A DNA stretch of 37,600 nt from Halococcus morrhuae DSM 1307 (GTDB lineage Archaea > Halobacteriota > Halobacteria > Halobacteriales > Halococcaceae): positions 10,658-48,257 of the forward strand of contig NZ_AOMC01000134.1 in the NCBI RefSeq assembly GCF_000336695.1. The letters are read 5' to 3'. This document shows, in pieces, positions 1-7,926 of this stretch. A program made the position numbers and the translations under genes. A model generated the notes under the pieces. That model made no database searches and was not told the DNA's origin. It saw nothing but the letters and a program-made list of their open reading frames with translations. Numbering within the stretch: the stretch's first letter is position 1; every line of letters begins with the position of its first letter.

Positions 1-174
1 ATACGTTCTGACTGCAAGTCGAGCTTTGCTCGACAATGACGAAAGACGCGAAGCGTCTTTCGAACCACTCTCCTGAGCCTCGGCTCGCTTCACTCGCCGA
101 GACGCCAGGACCGCACCGTACAGCCGCCGCTGGCGGCAGGGTGAGAAACGAACGAAGCGAAAGCAGCAGGCGAG
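1..174. repeat. Intergenic stretch with perfect hairpins downstream of nuoN
   Basis: I see no credible gene here. The stretch holds several perfect inverted repeats. One is at 18-34 (7-bp stem, TTT loop). One is at 40-62 (10-bp stem, GAA loop). One is at 79-101 (6-bp stem CTCGGC/GCCGAG around an 11-base loop). One is at 123-137 (6-bp stem, GCT loop). They resemble the hairpins in the other long gaps of this window (7927-8482). Being just past the nuoN stop codon they may affect the 3' end of that transcript, but no clear oligo-T terminator is present. The role is unknown. Confidence 0.5.
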
Positions 175-1650
175 TTAGAACAGCGCCGCAGCCGCGTCGA
201 CCGCCGGATCGGCGACGAGGTTGAACGCCGGGATCAGCAGCACCGTGACGACCGCGGCAGCGATGACGGCGGTGTAGAGACCGAGCGGGTAGCCCTCGAT
301 CGTGCGATCGCCGTTCGATTCCTCGAACCACATCGCGCGCACCACGCGCAGATAGTAGTACAGCGAGAGCACGCTGTTGACGATCGCGATGGCCGCGAGC
401 CACCAGAAGCCCGCGCCGACGGCCGCGCCGAACAGGAAGTACTTCGAGAGGAACCCGCCGCCGAGCGGGATGCCGGCGAGGCTCAGCATGAACACCGACA
501 TCGCAGCGCAGGCGATCGGTGCCTGCGAGCCGAGCCCGTTGTAGTCGGCGAACGTCCGGCCGATGTCCCAGTGTTCAGCGAGTGCGATGAACAGGAAGGC
601 CCCGGTGTTCATGAACCCGTAGACCAGCAGGTGGGTCATGCTCATGCCCAGTACGAGCGCATCCTGCCCGCCGCCGAGGGCGGCCAGTCCGATGAGCACG
701 TAGCCTGCCTGACCGACCGAGGAGTACGCGAGCATCCGCTTGACGTTGTCCTGAGTCGCGGCGGCGAAGTTACCGAGCGTCATCGTGACGACCGCGAGCA
801 CCTGGAAGGCGAGCACCCAGTCGACGCTGGAGACGATGTCGAGCCCGAACGCGACGGTAAAGACGCGGAAGGCGACGACGAACCCGGCAGCCTTCGACGC
901 CGAGGAGAGATACGCCGAGATCGGCCCCGGCGAACCCTCGTAGGCCTCCGGTGCCCAGAAGTGGAACGGGACGCTCGCGGTCTTGAACGCGAACCCGCCG
1001 AGCACCATCAGCACGCCGATGCCGAGCATGCCCGTGAGACCGCTGTTCTGGATGTTCGCGGCGACCGTCTCGAACAACAGCCCGCCGGTGACGCCGTAGA
1101 TGAGACTGATGCCGTAGAGCAGGATCGCCGACGACAGCGCGCCGATGAGGAGATATTTCAGACTGGCCTCGACGCTACCGCGGTTGTCTTTCAGGAACGC
1201 GACGAGCGCGTAGGAGGGCAGCGAGAGCAGCTCGAAGCTCACGAAGACGAGCGCGAGACTACCGGCAGAGGCCATCATCGCCATCCCGGTCGTCGCGAGC
1301 ATCACGAGCGCGTAGTATTCGGCCTGCTCGGTCTCGCCGGCGAGGTAGTCGTAGCTCGCGAGCGTAACGAGCGCCGCAACGCTCGTGAAGATGATCGTGA
1401 AGAACAGGCTCATCCCGTCGACGATGATCTGGCCGCCGTAGAGGGAGACGCCGCCGTTCGTTCCCGTCCCGGTGACGAGCAGTCCGACCGCCGCCGCGAG
1501 CGCCGCCAGCGTCCCCACGAGCGTCGTGCCCGCGAGCAGGTTCCGGTTCTTCGAGCGCGGGCTGATGCTATCGATGATCAGCAGTGTGATCGCCGTCAGA
1601 CCGAGCAGGATGGCCGGTGCGGCCGCCGTCCAATCGGGAAGGGGAGCCAT
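175..1650 (-). CDS. nuoN: NADH-quinone oxidoreductase-like subunit N (complex I membrane arm)
   Basis: This 491-aa, strongly hydrophobic protein has about 14 membrane segments and belongs to the antiporter-like NuoL/M/N family. It should form one proton channel in the membrane arm of the complex I-like enzyme. Family residues can be seen: Glu140 in FVSFELLSLPS, Lys165 in SLKYLLIGALSS, Lys223 and Lys253 around the PFHFWAPEAYEGSPGPISAYL stretch, and a VKRMLAYSSVGQAGY helix. Its length is normal for NuoN. It is the last gene of the nuoJ1-J2-K-L-M-N block and its start codon abuts the nuoM stop codon. In haloarchaea the electron donor of this enzyme is uncertain, because NuoE/F/G-type NADH subunits are generally missing; F420H2 or ferredoxin have been suggested. 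That is family knowledge, not seen here. Confidence 0.95.
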   Translation of the reverse strand: MAPLPDWTAAAPAILLGLTAITLLIIDSISPRSKNRNLLAGTTLVGTLAALAAAVGLLVTGTGTNGGVSLYGGQIIVDGMSLFFTIIFTSVAALVTLASYDYLAGETEQAEYYALVMLATTGMAMMASAGSLALVFVSFELLSLPSYALVAFLKDNRGSVEASLKYLLIGALSSAILLYGISLIYGVTGGLLFETVAANIQNSGLTGMLGIGVLMVLGGFAFKTASVPFHFWAPEAYEGSPGPISAYLSSASKAAGFVVAFRVFTVAFGLDIVSSVDWVLAFQVLAVVTMTLGNFAAATQDNVKRMLAYSSVGQAGYVLIGLAALGGGQDALVLGMSMTHLLVYGFMNTGAFLFIALAEHWDIGRTFADYNGLGSQAPIACAAMSVFMLSLAGIPLGGGFLSKYFLFGAAVGAGFWWLAAIAIVNSVLSLYYYLRVVRAMWFEESNGDRTIEGYPLGLYTAVIAAAVVTVLLIPAFNLVADPAVDAAAALF

Positions 1651-3174
1651 CTACAGCCCACCTCCCAGCATCGGCCCGACCGCATCGGTGATCATGTCGA
1701 AGAAGATGTTCGGCGCGGTGCCGAGCACGATGACGAGCACGACCAGCACCGCCAGTGGCACGATGTCGTGGACGGCCGCCCGCCCGACAGTGTAGTCGGT
1801 TTCGAGGCGGTATTCGCCGAACAGCGTCCGCTGCATCGCGTAGAGGAAGTAGCCCGCGACGATGACGATGCCGAACATCGCGACCGCCGTGAACACCATC
1901 GAGCCGGCGAAGTCGGCGGCGAACGAACCCTGGAAGATGAAGTATTCGCCCATGAAGCCGGCCATGAACGGCAGTCCCATGTAACCGAACGATCCGGCGA
2001 CGAACATCCCAGTGGTGACGGGCATGCGATCGGCGAGCCCGGACATGTCGCCGACCATCCGCGTGTGCGTCGTGTTGTAGATGACGCCGACGCAGGCGAA
2101 CAGCAGCCCCGAGAGCAGGCCGTGCGAGAGCATCTGGAAGGTCGCCCCGCCGAGGCCGTACTCGGTATAGGCGACCAGCCCGAGGATGACGAAGCCCATC
2201 GACGAGATCGACGAGTAGGCGACGATCCGCTTGAGATCCTGCTGGGCGAGCGCCAACATCGCGCCGTAGATGACCGAGACGACCGCCAACAGCGCGATGA
2301 ACGGGGCGAAATCGGCCGCGACGTCCGGCAGCATCGTGAAGTTGAATCGCAGCAGTGCGTAGGTGCCCATCTTCAGGAGTGCGCCAGCCAGCATCACCGA
2401 GGCGGGCGTCGGGGCCTCGACGTGAGCGTCGGGCAGCCACGTGTGGACCGGCACGATCGGCACCTTGACCGCGAAGCCGGCGAACATGGCGACGAAGGCC
2501 ACGCTCTTGATCGTCCCCGGCGCGATGCCGGCGAGCGAACCGAGCTCGCCGGCGCGGATCGCCTGCGTGATCGCCGGCATGTCGAGGGTCGACACCGAGT
2601 CGCCGAGCCCGAACACGAGCGCCATGAACCCGAGGAACATCACCAGCGTCGCGAGGTTGGTGTAGACGAAGAACTTCACCGCGGCGTACTTTCTTCTAGG
2701 ACCGCCCCAGACGCCGATGAGCATGTACATCGGGACCAGCACGACCTCCCAGAAGACGAGCCACGCGAAGAAGTCGAGCGCGACGAACACGCCGAGCAGG
2801 CCCGCTTCGAGCAGCAGCATGAGCCCGTAGAACTGCGAGCGGCGCTCGTCGATCGGCGTCCACGCCGTCAGAATGGCGAGCGTCGTCAGCACCGTGGCGA
2901 GAACGACCAGCGGCATGCTGATGCCGTCGACGCCGACGTGCCAGTTGATCGCGTACGGTCCCAGCGAGATCCACTGGACCATCGTCTCGTAGGCCAGCTG
3001 TCCGCCTTCGAGGAAGGCGTTGCCCGAGCCGTCGAAGCCAAACCACATGACGAAACTCGTCACGAGCGGGAACAGGCTCGCGGTGAGCGCGCCGACCGGC
3101 GCGTACTCGTCGGGCAGGACGAACACCACGACCGCACCGATGAGACAGAACGCGAGCAGCAGTTCGATGATCAT
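1651..3174 (-). CDS. nuoM: NADH-quinone oxidoreductase-like subunit M (complex I membrane arm)
   Basis: This 507-aa membrane protein has about 14 helices and is a second antiporter-like, proton-translocating subunit of complex I. Glu143 in FWEVVLVPMYMLIG corresponds to the essential TM5 glutamate of the family. The HTWLPDAHVEAPTPASVML stretch and the later DLKRIVAYSSISSMGFVILG helix are typical of NuoM. Its length matches bacterial NuoM. The stop codon touches the nuoN start, and the start codon directly follows the nuoL stop, so translation of the three antiporter-like subunits is probably coupled. It acts in the cytoplasmic membrane. The assignment is firm; only the electron donor of the whole enzyme is open. 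Confidence 0.96.
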   Translation of the reverse strand: MIIELLLAFCLIGAVVVFVLPDEYAPVGALTASLFPLVTSFVMWFGFDGSGNAFLEGGQLAYETMVQWISLGPYAINWHVGVDGISMPLVVLATVLTTLAILTAWTPIDERRSQFYGLMLLLEAGLLGVFVALDFFAWLVFWEVVLVPMYMLIGVWGGPRRKYAAVKFFVYTNLATLVMFLGFMALVFGLGDSVSTLDMPAITQAIRAGELGSLAGIAPGTIKSVAFVAMFAGFAVKVPIVPVHTWLPDAHVEAPTPASVMLAGALLKMGTYALLRFNFTMLPDVAADFAPFIALLAVVSVIYGAMLALAQQDLKRIVAYSSISSMGFVILGLVAYTEYGLGGATFQMLSHGLLSGLLFACVGVIYNTTHTRMVGDMSGLADRMPVTTGMFVAGSFGYMGLPFMAGFMGEYFIFQGSFAADFAGSMVFTAVAMFGIVIVAGYFLYAMQRTLFGEYRLETDYTVGRAAVHDIVPLAVLVVLVIVLGTAPNIFFDMITDAVGPMLGGGL

Positions 3175-5184
3175 TCAGAACCACCCCCCGAGCAGGCCGA
3201 AGACCACCAGCAGCGCGACCAGCCCGAGCGAGAGCAGCGCCGCGTAGTTGGTGACGACCCCGGTCTGCACGCGCTTGATGCGACTGCCCGAGAACAGGCT
3301 CACGCTCGAAACGCCGTTGACGACGCCGTCGATGACTCCTTGGTCGAACGTGTCGGCCGCACGCGCGACCCGTGTGGTCGCGTCCGCCAGCCAGACTTGA
3401 TACTCGTCTTGGTAGTAGTTGCTCATGAGTAGCGTTTTGATACTGCCGAGTCGGTCGGTGTGTCGCTCCGGGGAGGCACCGCTATAGAGGACGTACGCCA
3501 GCCCCGCACCGGCAAGCGCGAGCCCCAGCGAGACCACGGCGGGGATCAGTGGCGACAGCTCGGCCGCCTGATAGCCCGCGAACTCGGAGAGGAGTTCGCC
3601 GTAGTGTTCGGAGGTGACGCCCGTGATACCGTGTTCGAGCCACTTGTGGAGGAACTCGATGTTCGCACCTGTGAGCTCGGCCACCGGCACCATGTTGATG
3701 AAGCCGGCGACGACCGCGAGTGCCCCCAGCACGGCCAGCGGGAGCTTGACGTTCCAGCCGACGCCGTGGGGGTTCTTGGCCGTCTCGCTGCGCGGCTCGC
3801 CGTGGAAGGTCAGGAGGACCATCCGGAAGGTGTAGAACCCGGTGAACAGCACGGCGAGCAGCCCCATCGCGTACGCACCCAACAGAAGCGGATCGTTGAG
3901 GCCGTGGACGAGCGCCTCGTAGAGCACCTCGTCCTTCGACCAGAAGCCGGCGAACGGGAAGATGCCCGCGAGCGCGAGCGAACCGGCGAGGAAGGTCCAG
4001 TAGGTGACGGGCATTCTGTCCTTCAGCCCGCCCATATCCCACATGTCCTCGTTGTGATGCATCGCGATGATGACCGAGCCCGCACCGAGGAACAGCAGCG
4101 CCTTGAAGAAGGCGTGGGTCATCAGGTGGAAGGTCGCGGCGACGTAGCCACCGACGCCGAGCCCGAGCATCATGTACCCATATTGGGAGATCGTCGAGTA
4201 GGCGAGCACCTGCTTGATCTCGCGTTTGACGACCGCCATCGTCGCGGCGAACAGCGCGGTGAACCCACCGATGAACGCGATGATCGCGAGCACGGTCGGG
4301 AGCAGCGCGTAGAAGCCGTACATCCGCGCAACGAGGTAGACACCGGCGGCGACCATCGTCGCAGCGTGGATGAGCGCCGACACGGGCGTCGGACCCTCCA
4401 TCGCGTCGGGTAGCCACGTGTGCAGCGGGAACTGGGCGGACTTGCCGATGACGCCGCCGAGCACGAGTAGCCCGAGGATCGCGAACCAGGTCTGGGGCTC
4501 AAAGCCGAAGGTGTTGACCGCGCCCACGTTGCCGGCGAGCGCCTCTTCGGCGAGTCTGACGAAGCTCTCCGAGCCGGCGTACGTCGCCGTCGAGAAGGTG
4601 ACGAAGATCCCGACGACACCGACGAGGAAGAAGTAGTCGCCGAAGCGCGTCACCAGGAAGGCCTTCTTCGCGGCGCTCGGCGGTGCGTCGTCGCGGAACC
4701 AGAAACCGATGAGCAGCCACGAGCAGAGGCCGACCATCTCGAAGAACATGAACGCCATGAACAGGTTGTCGGCCAGAACGAAGCCGAGCATGCTCGCCGT
4801 GAACAGCCCAAGCCCGGCGTAGTAGCGCGGCAGGCCGGTCTCGCCCTCGTCGTTCATATATCCGAGACTGAATATGTGGACGAGGAAGGCCACGAGCGAG
4901 ACGATGATGAGCATGAGCGCCGCGAGCGGGTCGACGAGAATGCCGAGATGGAGATCGAACGCTTCCGGCGAGACGAACGTGTAGAGCTCCTCGTTGTAGG
5001 TTTCGCCACCGGCCACCGTGAACGCCATCCAGATCGAGAGCACGAGCGAGCCGCCGGTGGCGAGAATGCCCGCGAGCGCGCCGCGTTTGGGCATGTATTT
5101 GCCCGCAAAGAGCGCGATGACGAACGAGGCAAAGGGCAGGAGCGCGATCGCCGGCGCGTAGTCGAATGCCACCATCGTTACCAC
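3175..5184 (-). CDS. nuoL: NADH-quinone oxidoreductase-like subunit L (complex I membrane arm)
   Basis: This 669-aa protein is the largest antiporter-like subunit, at the distal end of the membrane arm. Glu149 in FMFFEMVGLCSWLLIGFW and the HTWLPDAMEGPTPVSALIHA stretch identify it as NuoL rather than NuoM. A long C-terminal part (about 520-669) carries the region expected for the lateral amphipathic helix that braces the other subunits, and ends in one more membrane helix. The start overlaps the end of nuoK by 7 bases; a second ATG three codons later would shorten the overlap. It is the middle gene of a compact operon. An Mrp-antiporter MrpA/D identity is less likely, because K, M and N neighbours are all complex I type. 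Confidence 0.96.
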   Translation of the reverse strand: MVTMVAFDYAPAIALLPFASFVIALFAGKYMPKRGALAGILATGGSLVLSIWMAFTVAGGETYNEELYTFVSPEAFDLHLGILVDPLAALMLIIVSLVAFLVHIFSLGYMNDEGETGLPRYYAGLGLFTASMLGFVLADNLFMAFMFFEMVGLCSWLLIGFWFRDDAPPSAAKKAFLVTRFGDYFFLVGVVGIFVTFSTATYAGSESFVRLAEEALAGNVGAVNTFGFEPQTWFAILGLLVLGGVIGKSAQFPLHTWLPDAMEGPTPVSALIHAATMVAAGVYLVARMYGFYALLPTVLAIIAFIGGFTALFAATMAVVKREIKQVLAYSTISQYGYMMLGLGVGGYVAATFHLMTHAFFKALLFLGAGSVIIAMHHNEDMWDMGGLKDRMPVTYWTFLAGSLALAGIFPFAGFWSKDEVLYEALVHGLNDPLLLGAYAMGLLAVLFTGFYTFRMVLLTFHGEPRSETAKNPHGVGWNVKLPLAVLGALAVVAGFINMVPVAELTGANIEFLHKWLEHGITGVTSEHYGELLSEFAGYQAAELSPLIPAVVSLGLALAGAGLAYVLYSGASPERHTDRLGSIKTLLMSNYYQDEYQVWLADATTRVARAADTFDQGVIDGVVNGVSSVSLFSGSRIKRVQTGVVTNYAALLSLGLVALLVVFGLLGGWF

Positions 5185-5480
5185 CTCATTGTCGCTGCTT
5201 CAGTCACGTCCACGCCGCGGAAGTTGCGGTAGAGGACGAGGACGATGCCGATGCCGACCGCGACTTCCGCCGCGGCGAGTGCGATCGTGAACAAACTGAA
5301 CACCTGTCCGGTGAGATTCCCGTGCTGGAACGAAAAGGCAACGAAGTTGATGTTGGCGGCGGTGAGCATGATCTCGACGCTCATCAGGAAGACGAGCGCG
5401 TTGCGGCGGGTGAGAATGCCGAACAGGCCGACGCAGAACAGCCCTGCCGACAGGAGGAGATAGTACTGGACGGGGACCAT
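5178..5480 (-). CDS. nuoK: NADH-quinone oxidoreductase-like subunit K
   Basis: This 100-aa protein has three membrane helices, the usual size and shape of NuoK. The second helix contains LVFLMSVEIMLTAANINFVAF, with the membrane-buried glutamate of the conserved VEIMLxAxNxNFVA signature. A further acidic residue lies in the third helix (ALAAAEVAVGIGIVLVLYRN). NuoK, with NuoJ, forms part of the proton path next to the NuoN channel. The start codon overlaps the nuoJ2 stop by one base, and the end overlaps nuoL by 7 bases, as expected for translational coupling within one mRNA. Confidence 0.96.
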   Translation of the reverse strand: MVPVQYYLLLSAGLFCVGLFGILTRRNALVFLMSVEIMLTAANINFVAFSFQHGNLTGQVFSLFTIALAAAEVAVGIGIVLVLYRNFRGVDVTEAATMRW

Positions 5481-5896
5481 CAGCGACCGTCCTCCTCGAC
5501 GTCACGGCCACCGTCGGCCCTGGCAGCGGTCTCGGTATCAGTATCGGTTTCGGATTCGTCGTCGGTGTCGCGATCGGGCGAGACGAACCGCAGCGCACCG
5601 GCGATATGACCGTTCTCCTCGGTCTTCGCGAGCATCACCGCGGCCGCGAGCGCCGCCACGAGCGCCAGATCAATGATCTCGAAAGCGATCAGAAAGCCCT
5701 CGCTGGGATACGCGCCGCCGTCGAGATTGAACAGCGCGTAGCCGATCGACGCCGTCACCGAGCCGCTGCCGGGAAAGCCCACGGGGGCGTCGAACGAGCT
5801 CGTCAGGAAGACGGCAGCGAAGACGACGAACAGCGCGACCGCGATGAGCCCGGGGAGGAGATGACTGCCGAGCCGTAGACGCGGACGGGTGGTCAC
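5480..5896 (-). CDS. nuoJ2: NADH-quinone oxidoreductase-like subunit J, C-terminal half
   Basis: This 138-aa protein corresponds to the C-terminal part of NuoJ. It has about two membrane helices (roughly 11-31 and 67-90) separated by a soluble loop, and the second contains FEIIDLALVAALAAAVMLAK, typical of the last NuoJ helix. After it comes a strongly acidic tail of about 40 residues (Asp/Glu/Thr-rich, ending at residue 138) that is not part of the NuoJ fold and probably faces the cytoplasm. The gene overlaps nuoJ1 by 4 bases. From memory, a two-piece nuoJ is normal in haloarchaea, so this should not be read as a fresh frameshift. Confidence 0.9.
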   Translation of the reverse strand: MTTRPRLRLGSHLLPGLIAVALFVVFAAVFLTSSFDAPVGFPGSGSVTASIGYALFNLDGGAYPSEGFLIAFEIIDLALVAALAAAVMLAKTEENGHIAGALRFVSPDRDTDDESETDTDTETAARADGGRDVEEDGR

Positions 5897-6165
5897 GACA
5901 CTGCCTCCTTCGGATCGTCAACCCGTGTCAGCATGACGGCGAAGGTGATGAGGATGAGCACTCCGCCGACGTAGACGAGTATCTGCATCGCGGCGAGAAA
6001 CTCCGCGCTCATCATCACGTAGTGGATGGCGACGCTCAACAGCGTCACCCCGAGCATGAGCGCCGAGTGCCAGACGTCCTCCATGAGGACGACGCCGAAA
6101 GCACCCGCGATAGTGACGAGCGCGAACAGCGCAAACGCGGCCGTCTCGTACGGTAATGCTGCCAT
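5893..6165 (-). CDS. nuoJ1: NADH-quinone oxidoreductase-like subunit J, N-terminal half
   Basis: This 90-aa protein with three predicted helices corresponds to the N-terminal half of NuoJ. The third helix contains AAMQILVYVGGVLILITFAVML, a clear NuoJ signature (YVGG followed by a long helix). It is the first gene of the block nuoJ1-J2-K-L-M-N. Upstream there is no nuoI or nuoH; the next gene is hisD, 128 bases away. A weak TATA-like sequence at 6187-6200 could give a nearly leaderless transcript. In the haloarchaeal loci I know, nuoA-B-CD-H-I precede nuoJ1, so this arrangement is unusual. Confidence 0.93.
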   Translation of the reverse strand: MAALPYETAAFALFALVTIAGAFGVVLMEDVWHSALMLGVTLLSVAIHYVMMSAEFLAAMQILVYVGGVLILITFAVMLTRVDDPKEAVS

Positions 6166-6186
6166 TGTGCCACCTCATATGGGATA

Positions 6187-6200
6187 GTGTTTGAAGGTTT
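6187..6200 (-). promoter_or_regulatory. Possible promoter of the nuoJ1-N block
   Basis: On the minus strand the sequence AAACCTTCAAACAC lies 22-35 bases before the nuoJ1 ATG, the usual place for a TATA box in a leaderless haloarchaeal transcript. It is a weak match. It matters because no other nuo gene precedes nuoJ1, so the block needs its own promoter or read-through from hisD. Confidence 0.35.
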
Positions 6201-6293
6201 CGAGACCCGCCCGTTAGCGGACGACGCCCGTACCGGTCTCAGCCGCAGGCAGCCGCTCTGAACGGGCCGAACGTTCGACGACGAACATGATCG

Positions 6294-7574
6294 TTACTCG
6301 TACTCCGCCCGATCGCGAACCCGAACGCTCTCGGCGTGGGCCTCCAGCCCCTCGGCCTCGGCGAGCGTCGTCACCGTATCGCCGAGCGCGTCGAGCGCGT
6401 CCGACGAGAGCCGCTGGACCGTCGTCGATCGCAGGAACGTCTCGACCGACAGCCCACCCGTGGTGCGCGCGTGGCCACCGGTCGGCAGCACGTGGTTCGG
6501 CCCGGCGGCGTAATCACCCGCCGCCACCGGACTGTACGGACCGAGGAAGACGCTGCCCGCATTGCTGATCCGGTCGAGCAGCGCCTCGTCGTCGTCGGCC
6601 TGAATCGAGAGGTGCTCGGCGGCGTACTCCTCGCAGAAAAGGACCGCTTCGGGCATCGAGCGGGCGACGAACACGCCGCTGGCATCGTTGTCAAGCGCTT
6701 CCCGGATGGTTTCCTCGCGCTCACGCCCCTCGACCTGTCGATCGACGGCCGCGACGATGTTCTCGGCGAGTTCCTCGTCGTCGGTGATTGCGACGACGGA
6801 CGCCGCGGGATCGTGTTCGGCCTGTGCGACGAGATCGGCCGCGACGAACTCCGGCGTGGCGGAGTCGTCGGCGAGTACGCAGATCTCGCTCGGTCCCGCG
6901 AGGAAGTCGATGGCGCAGTCGTTTCTGACGGCGGCTTTGGCGGCCGTCACCCATCGGTTTCCGGGGCCGACGATTTTCTCGACCGGTGAGACCGTCTCGG
7001 TGCCGTAGGCGAGCGCGGCGATCGCCTGTGCACCCCCCACCTGGTGGATCGCGTCCGCGCCGGCGACGTGCAGCGCCGCGAGCGTCGCGGGGCTGAGCTC
7101 GTCGGCCGGCGGCGTCGCGACCGCCACCTGCTCGACGCCGGCGACGGTGGCCGGAATGACGGTCATCAGCGCGCTGGAGGGGTAGGCCGCGCCGCCACCG
7201 GGGACGTACGCGCCGACGCGCTCGATCGGTCGGTAGCGCCGTCCGAGTTCGCGGCCGTCGAATTCCGCCCGCCAGTCCTCGGGCAGCTGGCGCTCGTGAA
7301 AGTCTTCGATGTTGTCGGCAGCGGTCTCGATCGCCTCTCCGAGATCGTCGTCGATCTCGTCGTAGGCACGCTCGGCAGTGTCGGTCACGTCGATCGTGCC
7401 GACGGTCGTATCGTCGAACTCCTCGGCGTACTCGCGCAGCGCGACGTCGCCCTCCTCGCGCACGCGCTCGATGATGTCACCGACATCGTCGGCGATTGCG
7501 TCGATCCCGGCATCACGATAGAACAGCGCTCGCCGCCGGTCGGGCGGGAGATCCGCAACGGTGTTGACATCCAT
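6294..7574 (-). CDS. hisD: Histidinol dehydrogenase
   Basis: This 426-aa enzyme performs the last two steps of histidine synthesis, oxidising L-histidinol to L-histidine with two NAD+. Family motifs are intact: GPGNRWVTAAK (203-213), AGPSEICVLADD (226-237), and the catalytic pair Glu320-His321 in AAEHLSIQ. The expected zinc ligands are Gln251 and His254 in AQAEHDPAA, Asp354 in GDYAAGPNH and His413 near the C-terminus. Length is normal. No other his genes are nearby, so it stands outside any his operon in this window. A small membrane protein gene lies 42 bases upstream on the same strand and may be co-transcribed. It is a cytoplasmic enzyme and is expected to be active. Confidence 0.97.
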   Translation of the reverse strand: MDVNTVADLPPDRRRALFYRDAGIDAIADDVGDIIERVREEGDVALREYAEEFDDTTVGTIDVTDTAERAYDEIDDDLGEAIETAADNIEDFHERQLPEDWRAEFDGRELGRRYRPIERVGAYVPGGGAAYPSSALMTVIPATVAGVEQVAVATPPADELSPATLAALHVAGADAIHQVGGAQAIAALAYGTETVSPVEKIVGPGNRWVTAAKAAVRNDCAIDFLAGPSEICVLADDSATPEFVAADLVAQAEHDPAASVVAITDDEELAENIVAAVDRQVEGREREETIREALDNDASGVFVARSMPEAVLFCEEYAAEHLSIQADDDEALLDRISNAGSVFLGPYSPVAAGDYAAGPNHVLPTGGHARTTGGLSVETFLRSTTVQRLSSDALDALGDTVTTLAEAEGLEAHAESVRVRDRAEYE

Positions 7575-7616
7575 GCGAGCGACTCGGGGGCCGGTGCGAA
7601 AACGGTTTGTGGTCTC

Positions 7617-7829
7617 TCAGTCCTCGATCTCGACGAGACGGAGCTTCGATAGTACCGCCCGCACGAGGAGATAGCAGACCAGCGCGAACCCGAGCAGGGT
7701 CGTCGGCGCAGCGAGAACGCGCGCCGTGCGGTAGGGGAGGACGAGCCGCGAGAAGCCGAGGATCAGGAAGCTCACCAGGATCAGCCCGAAGGCGAGAAGC
7801 GAGAGTTTCACGAAACCGTTGCGATCCAT
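7617..7829 (-). CDS. Small two-helix membrane protein, function unknown
   Basis: This 70-aa protein has two hydrophobic segments (about 8-27 and 40-60), a positively charged link (LPYRTARVL) and a short acidic C-terminus. I do not recognise a named family. The coding region looks real: it has a good start codon, a plausible TATA-like sequence (complement of GATATAAAT, 7853-7861) 24-32 bases before the ATG, and haloarchaeal codon use. It sits between a long gene-poor stretch and hisD, on the same strand as hisD. Confidence 0.7.
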   Translation of the reverse strand: MDRNGFVKLSLLAFGLILVSFLILGFSRLVLPYRTARVLAAPTTLLGFALVCYLLVRAVLSKLRLVEIED

Positions 7830-7926
7830 TCGGGCAGCGATACGGTGGCTTTCGATATAAATGTGCGATCGTGCATGATCGGCAGATTTCGACCACCGTG
7901 TTGGAAGACGTCCACCGCTGGTCGGT
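7830..7926. promoter_or_regulatory. Promoter region of the small membrane protein gene
   Basis: On the minus strand, ATTTATATC (7853-7861) is a good TATA-like box for the gene starting at 7829, with the start codon about 27 bases downstream of its centre. Nothing else is evident between here and the repeat element that begins near 7927. Confidence 0.5.

Noticed and set aside
571-3432. Very long plus-strand open frame (953 codons) across nuoN and nuoM
   Set aside because: It lies antisense to two certain membrane protein genes. Its product is a disordered mix of Arg, Glu, Asp, His and Gln, the usual shadow of G+C-rich membrane genes.
5480-6165. nuoJ broken by a frameshift
   Set aside because: Two-piece nuoJ with a 4-base overlap is, as far as I know, the normal haloarchaeal state.
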